DNA of 64,000 nt. It comes from Rusavskia elegans. Its lineage: Eukaryota > Ascomycota > Lecanoromycetes > Teloschistales > Teloschistaceae. The translations under genes and the position numbers were made by a program. Under the pieces are notes generated by a model. It saw only the letters and a list, made by a program, of their open reading frames with translations. It searched no databases and was not told the origin of the DNA. The stretch covers positions 310,001 through 374,000 of the forward strand of contig SAUG01000015.1 in NCBI GenBank assembly GCA_011316305.1. Direction: 5' to 3'. Shown one piece after another: positions 58,605-64,000 of the stretch. Numbering within the stretch: position 1 is the stretch's first letter; the number at the start of each line of letters is the position of its first letter.

Positions 58605-61600
58605 TTATAAATCATTTGAACTGCTTGGAACTTATATGGAATTCAGTGGATATGGAAACATTGGCCGATAGTACCGGCTGACTAATACGCTGACTAAATC
58701 CCGTCAACCGCGGCTTATTAGCTCTACGGGATTCGTTGCCTAATTAGGCCTAGCGTTCAGCCTTATTCGTTTATTTATAGATAAGCTTTTCATCTATATA
58801 GAAATATTAAACTATTATTATTATTTTAAATCGATTTATAATAATTAGTAGTAATAAAAGGTTTTTTTATACGTACTATAATATATATATATATATATAG
58901 CGTTTATAAATACTAATTTCCGTTTATAAATACTAATAATACTAGTAATATTATCCGTATTTTCGGAAATACTAACTATCTTAATTAAATATACTTTATT
59001 AGCAGTATTTACTAAATAACTACCGTTTTTTACTAATTATATCTTATATATTTAGATACGATAGAAATAAACCGGTTTATTAATTAGACCCTAATTAATT
59101 ACGATAGCGATAAACGAGCTATTTCTATCTTTCGACGATAGTACTATCCTTTTCGGATACTAGTTTATCGAGTTTATAGATAGAACCGGCCCTAGGTATA
59201 CTATTAACTAGTACTAGGATATACTAGATTTATTAAATTTCGTATATAATAATTATAGTAATTTTAAACCTTCTAGAATCGAAGTAGATAACGCTATAGA
59301 CGCTAAAATAAAATTATTCTCTCGGCTATCCCGATCGCCTAGATAGCCTAATAAATAGTTAGATAGCGGGATAGTAGCGCGAGCTACTATTAAGTATTTT
59401 AGAAAGAATATAGCTAAGTTCCGGAACGACCCTATATATATACGAGCTATTATAAATTATCGGACCTCTATTAAAAGTAAAAAAAAGGAAGATACGGTCG
59501 ATAAAACTCTAGCGGACTTTTTTACTTTATCTAAATCGGGTATAATCCGGAAATCAAATACGGTATAAAACTATAATTCTAATTCTATAGTAATATAATT
59601 TCTTAAAAAGTTAAAGAAATAGAATATTATAATCTAGGTAGAGCTTATAGAACTTCGCTAATAAAGCTAATAGAAGAAGAAAATATTCTCGCTACCGTCT
59701 AAACTTCCTACGTTTTTTACTAGAACCGATAAATATAAGAAATTTATTATAGGCGATATTAGCTATTTCTATTCCTTTTATAATAATAAATCTATCGAAA
59801 CCGGGCCTTATATTAAATATATAGATAAAGATATCTATTTTCGCAACGTCTATATTTTTACCGAATTAGTTGAAAACGTCGTTAGTTTAAATAGTAAGAT
59901 AAAAAAGAACCTATAGATATATTTTTATAGTAAAACTCTATAATAATATTTTAATAAACTTTCGGATATAGAAAAGAAATATCTAATAAAGGATTTTAAT
60001 ATATAGATTAATACTTTAATTACTCGCTTTAAATTACCGATAGAAAAAGGAATACGTATCCTAAATAAAAAAAAGTATATTATCGAAAATATAAACCGCT
60101 ATCGCGAACCTCGCGAATATAACTAGACTAGACTATAAGCTATAAAGATTACTAAAATAATTAATATTCGATAAATTATTATATAGATATAGATAGGTCT
60201 CGCTATTTCTTTTTATATTATCTTTATTTCTAAACGAATAGAAAGGACTACTATTTATATATTCTTTTAATTAATAGATAATTATAAATTTAAAATCTAG
60301 GCTATAGAAAAAGACTGCTTTCGGTAATTTCGGAAAATACTTTCTAATAATTCTAGCTATTAATAAATAGGGAATTCGTTTCTATTCCGGCTTTAACCGA
60401 TACTAGAAAATATAGTATACTAATCGATATTTAGTTCCGGCTTTTCCGGATACGAATATTAGTATTCTATAGTTTAGTAGATTTTTTAACCTTCCTAGAA
60501 ATATTAGCTTCCTTTTATTAAAAAGGATCTACTAGAAGCGTTTCCTATTTAAAGCGGCGCGAATTCCCTTTATTCTATATTTATAAGTAGATTAGGAAAT
60601 TTATAAAGAAACTCTTTTCTAATACGATAGAACTTTACGTTAATATATAATAATAGATTTTAGAAACTTTATAATAACTAGTCCTAAGGAAATCTTTATT
60701 TCGGCTTAAATTTCTAACGTTTAATACCGCTAGCTCCGCCGTAACGAGCCTATTAAATAGGAGTTTATAAAAACGTATACGATAAAGATTATTCTACTAT
60801 AGAGAAAGTTTACGTCTAATATACCGAATAGAATCCTGTCTATAGATATTATAGTAATAGATCCGCCGAACTTTATAATAAAGAGGTCGAATACTATAAT
60901 AGAATTTATAAGGAATTAGAATATAAAGAAATTAGCTAAAATTTTATCGATACTAAATTAAATATTTTATATTCGTATTAGAAATATAACGCCTTATTCG
61001 AGTTATATAATAAATTATTTAAGTATTTTAAACTCGTTTACTAAAATACGAAAAGTAATAAAGCCGAAATATAAATATTTATTACCGATAAATAATCTTC
61101 TAGTAAAGAAGATACTTTTATATTTTACGTAATCGCTTTAAATAATAAATAGATTATAGAAACTGGTTTAGCTTTTAAACGTTTCTATTACGCTATATTT
61201 CTATTAGTTTTCTATCCGGATATATCCGACGCTAAGGATATATATACTAACTTATATTATACTATATTTATAGCCGATAGATAATTTATTCTAAAAGATA
61301 TTAAAATTAAAAAACTATCGAAAAAGATTCCTATTTATAGTATAGGCGAATAAATCTATCGAACCGATAAATTCGCTATTTTTATTTTCTATCTAAAGAG
61401 CGATTTAGCTATTATAGAATTTATAAAGGAGATCTATATTATTAAAAATCTATAAATTGATTTACTACTAGATATAGATATTTTAATTCCGGAAGAAATA
61501 ATTCTAGATGATTAAAAATAGTAAATTATTATCGGCAGTTACGAAAATTTTAAAGTTAACTTTAACGCCTATATATATAAAGAGCCTAACTTTAGACGTA

Positions 61601-64000
61601 CTATTAAAGTTTACGGTAATATTGTTTTAAAATCTAATAGGATTATACGAATTCTAGTATAATATCGAGGCGATATTTTCGGAGACCGTAATTTCTTTTT
61701 TAAATCTAAATTAAAGTTAATTCCGAAAATAAACTTTAGTTCTAATAATAGTACTTTTATCTATATAGTCGATACTTTTTTTAGTTTCGTAAATATCTAT
61801 AACGTAAGCTACTTACCGGTAGTTTTATCTAAACGAATTCGGTTTAAAAAAGTTATCGAAAATCGATATAAAGAATACTATACCGCCGCTTCTAATATAA
61901 TTCCGCTTATAGCAGAATTAATATAGAATATTATTAAATATACTATTAAGAAATTAATAAAAAAGGCAGCTATTAAAGCTATAGCAATACTCGTCGCTAC
62001 CGCGGTTATATAGAATAGGACCGTATATTATCCAGAATTACTTAATATAATTAACGCGCGGAATATTCTAATAAATTAGAAAACTTTCTATCCGGCTAAT
62101 AAAGTAAATCTTAGCGAAAGTTTAGCGAGATTTAGCGCGAATCTAGCTAAAAATATCGAATTCGCTAAATTAACCTCCTTTACTATATCTATTAATTTTA
62201 ATCTAGAATACCGTTTATCTAATAATATTACGATTTATAATAAACTACGAATAGCGTAGTAATTAGTTACTATTACCGAGAAATATAAAGATATATTTAT
62301 CGATTAGAGAGATATAGTAGATATTTCTAAAAAGAAATAAATACTAATACTTTTAAAGGAAGGAACGAAGCCTATAACTTTAAAAATTTATAATCTAAAT
62401 TATACGGACTATATTAAACTAGATAAAACGTTTAATAAACTTTATAAATAAAGTATAATAGAATATTTCGAGTAGTTAACGCCTTTTATATACCCTGTTT
62501 TTATAGTATAGAGGACTTTTCTAAATAGTATAAAAAAGAGACGAATAGTAGTTAGTATTCGAAGCTTTAATACTATTATAAAATTAGATAGCTATCCTTT
62601 TCTACTATAAACGGATATTATCGCCTTAGTATTAGAATATTCCTATATTTCTATTATTAATACTATAGGATGGTTTTATTAGTTTAGAATCTAACGGCGT
62701 AATTATTATAAATTTACTATAGTTTTTTATCGCGGATAGAAATAAGCTTTAGTAACGTTTATAGAATATAAAGGCTTATTGCTATATATATAGCGCTAAA
62801 TCGATAAACTATTTCGTCTATTTAAAAAATTTACTAAAATCTATATAGATAATATTATAATCTTTATATATAGTTTAGAAGAATATTTAAAGTATCTAGA
62901 TTAAATTTTCGCTCTATTCTAGGAAAAACGAATAAATCTTACGTCTTTTAAATTATTTATAGGGTATCCTTTAGAGCGTATAATAAATAACGCGTTAATA
63001 TACTAGAAATAACTATTTTAGAAAATAAAATTAAAGCTATTTTAGAAAAGGCTTTTCCTAAATATCTATAGAATCTGGAAATCTACTTCGGAATAACTGG
63101 CTAGCTATATTATATAATTATAGAATATATATTGCTTACCGAACCTCTATAGAAAAGAAAGACTCTATTTATAAAAGAATTCGGATAAAACTTTAAAGGA
63201 TTCAAACGTAAACTCTAATTAACGAAATTAAAATATAATTCTATTCTAGAAAAAAAGGAATTATTTCGGGTACTATAAATAGCGTTCGAACTACTAATCT
63301 TTTTTTATTATTTCGACTCTATAAAGAAATTCTATATCGACCTGGATATATTAAAATAATTCGGTTTTATAATAATTATCTACTATATTAAAGGAAATTA
63401 TAATATAAACTTCCTATCTACTAAAATATAGCTAATAATATTTCTAAATAAATATTTTAATAGCGTTAAATAGAATTATTAATCTACCGAATTAAAAGTC
63501 GCTAGAATCGTCTAAATAGTAAAAAAGGCTCGTTATTTTATTAATTTATTATTAAAGCTATTCGTAATTATATATACTAATTACTCGGCGGCGGTTTCGA
63601 TTTTAAAATAGACTTTATTTAAAACGATAAATACCGATAAGCTGAATCTAAAACTTATTCGTATATTATAGTATCTTTCGGCTTTTAATATTAAATTACG
63701 TTATAAAGTAGATAAGATTAATATCGTTCCTAATACTTTATTATAACTCGAAACGAAGATTCTTTATACGCCGTTTAAAAATAAAGAAGGTATTCTAGAC
63801 GTATTATATAGAAATACTAAAATTAATAAAAAAAAAAATATCTTCTAATACGCTCTAGATACTATTATACCGATATATTATATAACGTTCGTCGAAATAG
63901 TAAACGAGTTTAAATAGCGTATTAAAAAAGGCTACGTTAATAATAAACGATAGACTAAGATTATTATAATACTACAAACCTAGAAACTAGATTCTAATAT
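58605..64000 (+). mobile_element. Gypsy-3: Ty3/Gypsy retrotransposon, 5' part and pol, cut by the window edge
   Basis: A GC-richer stretch at about 58,605-58,790 is probably LTR or leader. Long, less mutated frames follow on the plus strand: a presumed gag region from about 59.0 to 60.2 kb, RT at about 62,280-63,020 (RRIVVSIRSFN, then FTIVFYRG, then YIDNIIIF where YVDD-IVIF is expected), and RNase H at about 63,240-63,800 (FYIDLDILK, then STELKVARIV, then YTNYSAAVSILK, then DKLNLKLIRILQYL). Nearly every in-frame stop is TAG/TAA at a place where relatives have Gln or Trp. Lower mutation load than Gypsy-1 and Gypsy-2. Integrase and 3' LTR would lie to the right. Confidence 0.8.
62280..63020 (+). 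pseudogene. Reverse transcriptase relic of Gypsy-3
   Basis: The order of RT blocks fits a fungal Ty3/Gypsy lineage distinct from Gypsy-1 by sequence. The catalytic box reads YIDN at about 62,843-62,854: as in Gypsy-1, the second Asp has become Asn. Confidence 0.78.

Larger units (their letters stand above)
15640..64000. repeat. RIP-mutated AT-rich transposon block
   Basis: From about 15.64 kb to the right edge the sequence is dominated by A and T. CpA and TpG are very scarce, TpA is abundant and CpG survives at moderate frequency, the pattern left by RIP in ascomycetes. Long open frames vanish. Where transposon frames can still be followed, stops are mostly TAA/TAG at former Gln or Trp codons. 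Component elements are listed separately. Small GC-richer islands remain near 23.2, 39.4, 55.4-55.9 and 58.6-58.8 kb. Confidence 0.9.

Noticed and set aside
15640..64000. Mitochondrial insertion or centromere as the explanation of the AT richness
   Set aside because: Transposon order, LTRs and RIP-type dinucleotide bias explain it directly; no mitochondrial genes seen. A centromere cannot be excluded but nothing here shows it.
15640..64000. A gene cluster for secondary metabolism or an effector gene in the AT block
   Set aside because: No open frame with normal composition, signal peptide or introns was found in this region.

Overview
The window comes from a filamentous ascomycete fungus (Pezizomycotina; the class cannot be fixed from the sequence). 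The evidence is short GT-AG introns with CTGAC-like branch points, six recognisable fungal genes, and a 48-kb AT-rich block carrying the signature of repeat-induced point mutation (RIP): CpA/TpG nearly absent, TpA in large excess, CpG partly spared, and former coding frames full of TAA/TAG.

Region 1 (about 1-15,600) is ordinary gene-dense sequence. In order it holds the N-terminus of delta-COP (minus, runs off the left edge), a 901-residue acidic fungal protein of unknown function (plus), a NIPA-type magnesium transporter (plus), a SAC-domain phosphoinositide phosphatase with an hSac2 domain (plus), a class II cyclic-nucleotide phosphodiesterase (minus), and a membrane-anchored SPRY protein with two PPxY motifs resembling the Rsp5 adaptors Ssh4/Ear1 (minus). 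Several act in membrane traffic or signalling (COPI coat, phosphoinositides, ubiquitin sorting, cAMP), but nothing indicates co-regulation. I rebuilt the exons by hand from splice signals, reading phase and conserved protein segments.

Region 2 (about 15,600-64,000) has no intact protein gene. It is a nest of RIP-mutated transposons: (a) Ty3/Gypsy elements at about 27.1-35.6 kb (plus, two LTRs visible), 52.4-55.0 kb (minus, partial) and 58.6-64.0 kb (plus, runs off the right edge); (b) a large family of non-autonomous elements with termini TAGACTGGC...GCCAGTCTA and 8-bp target-site duplications, many of them still perfect, which places the family in the hAT superfamily; (c) two copies of a longer element sharing that terminus and keeping a hAT-transposase-like motif, a candidate parent; (d) a tRNA-derived SINE with intact Pol III A and B boxes, present in at least three copies; (e) two related families of about 1 kb, here called X and Y, one pair of X copies forming a head-to-head inverted repeat of about 1.9 kb; (f) three other small inverted-repeat elements (C, E, H), of which E and H largely escaped RIP.

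The duplications and colinear breaks give a relative insertion history: Gypsy-1 entered a SINE copy and later received four hAT MITEs; a SINE entered X3; a 1.05-kb hAT element entered another hAT element; element C entered both a Y copy and a parent-like hAT copy; element H entered a 3-kb hAT-type element. The two most notable results are the hAT MITE family with its probable parent and the SINE family with an internal empty-site control. Family letters are local labels, not database names.
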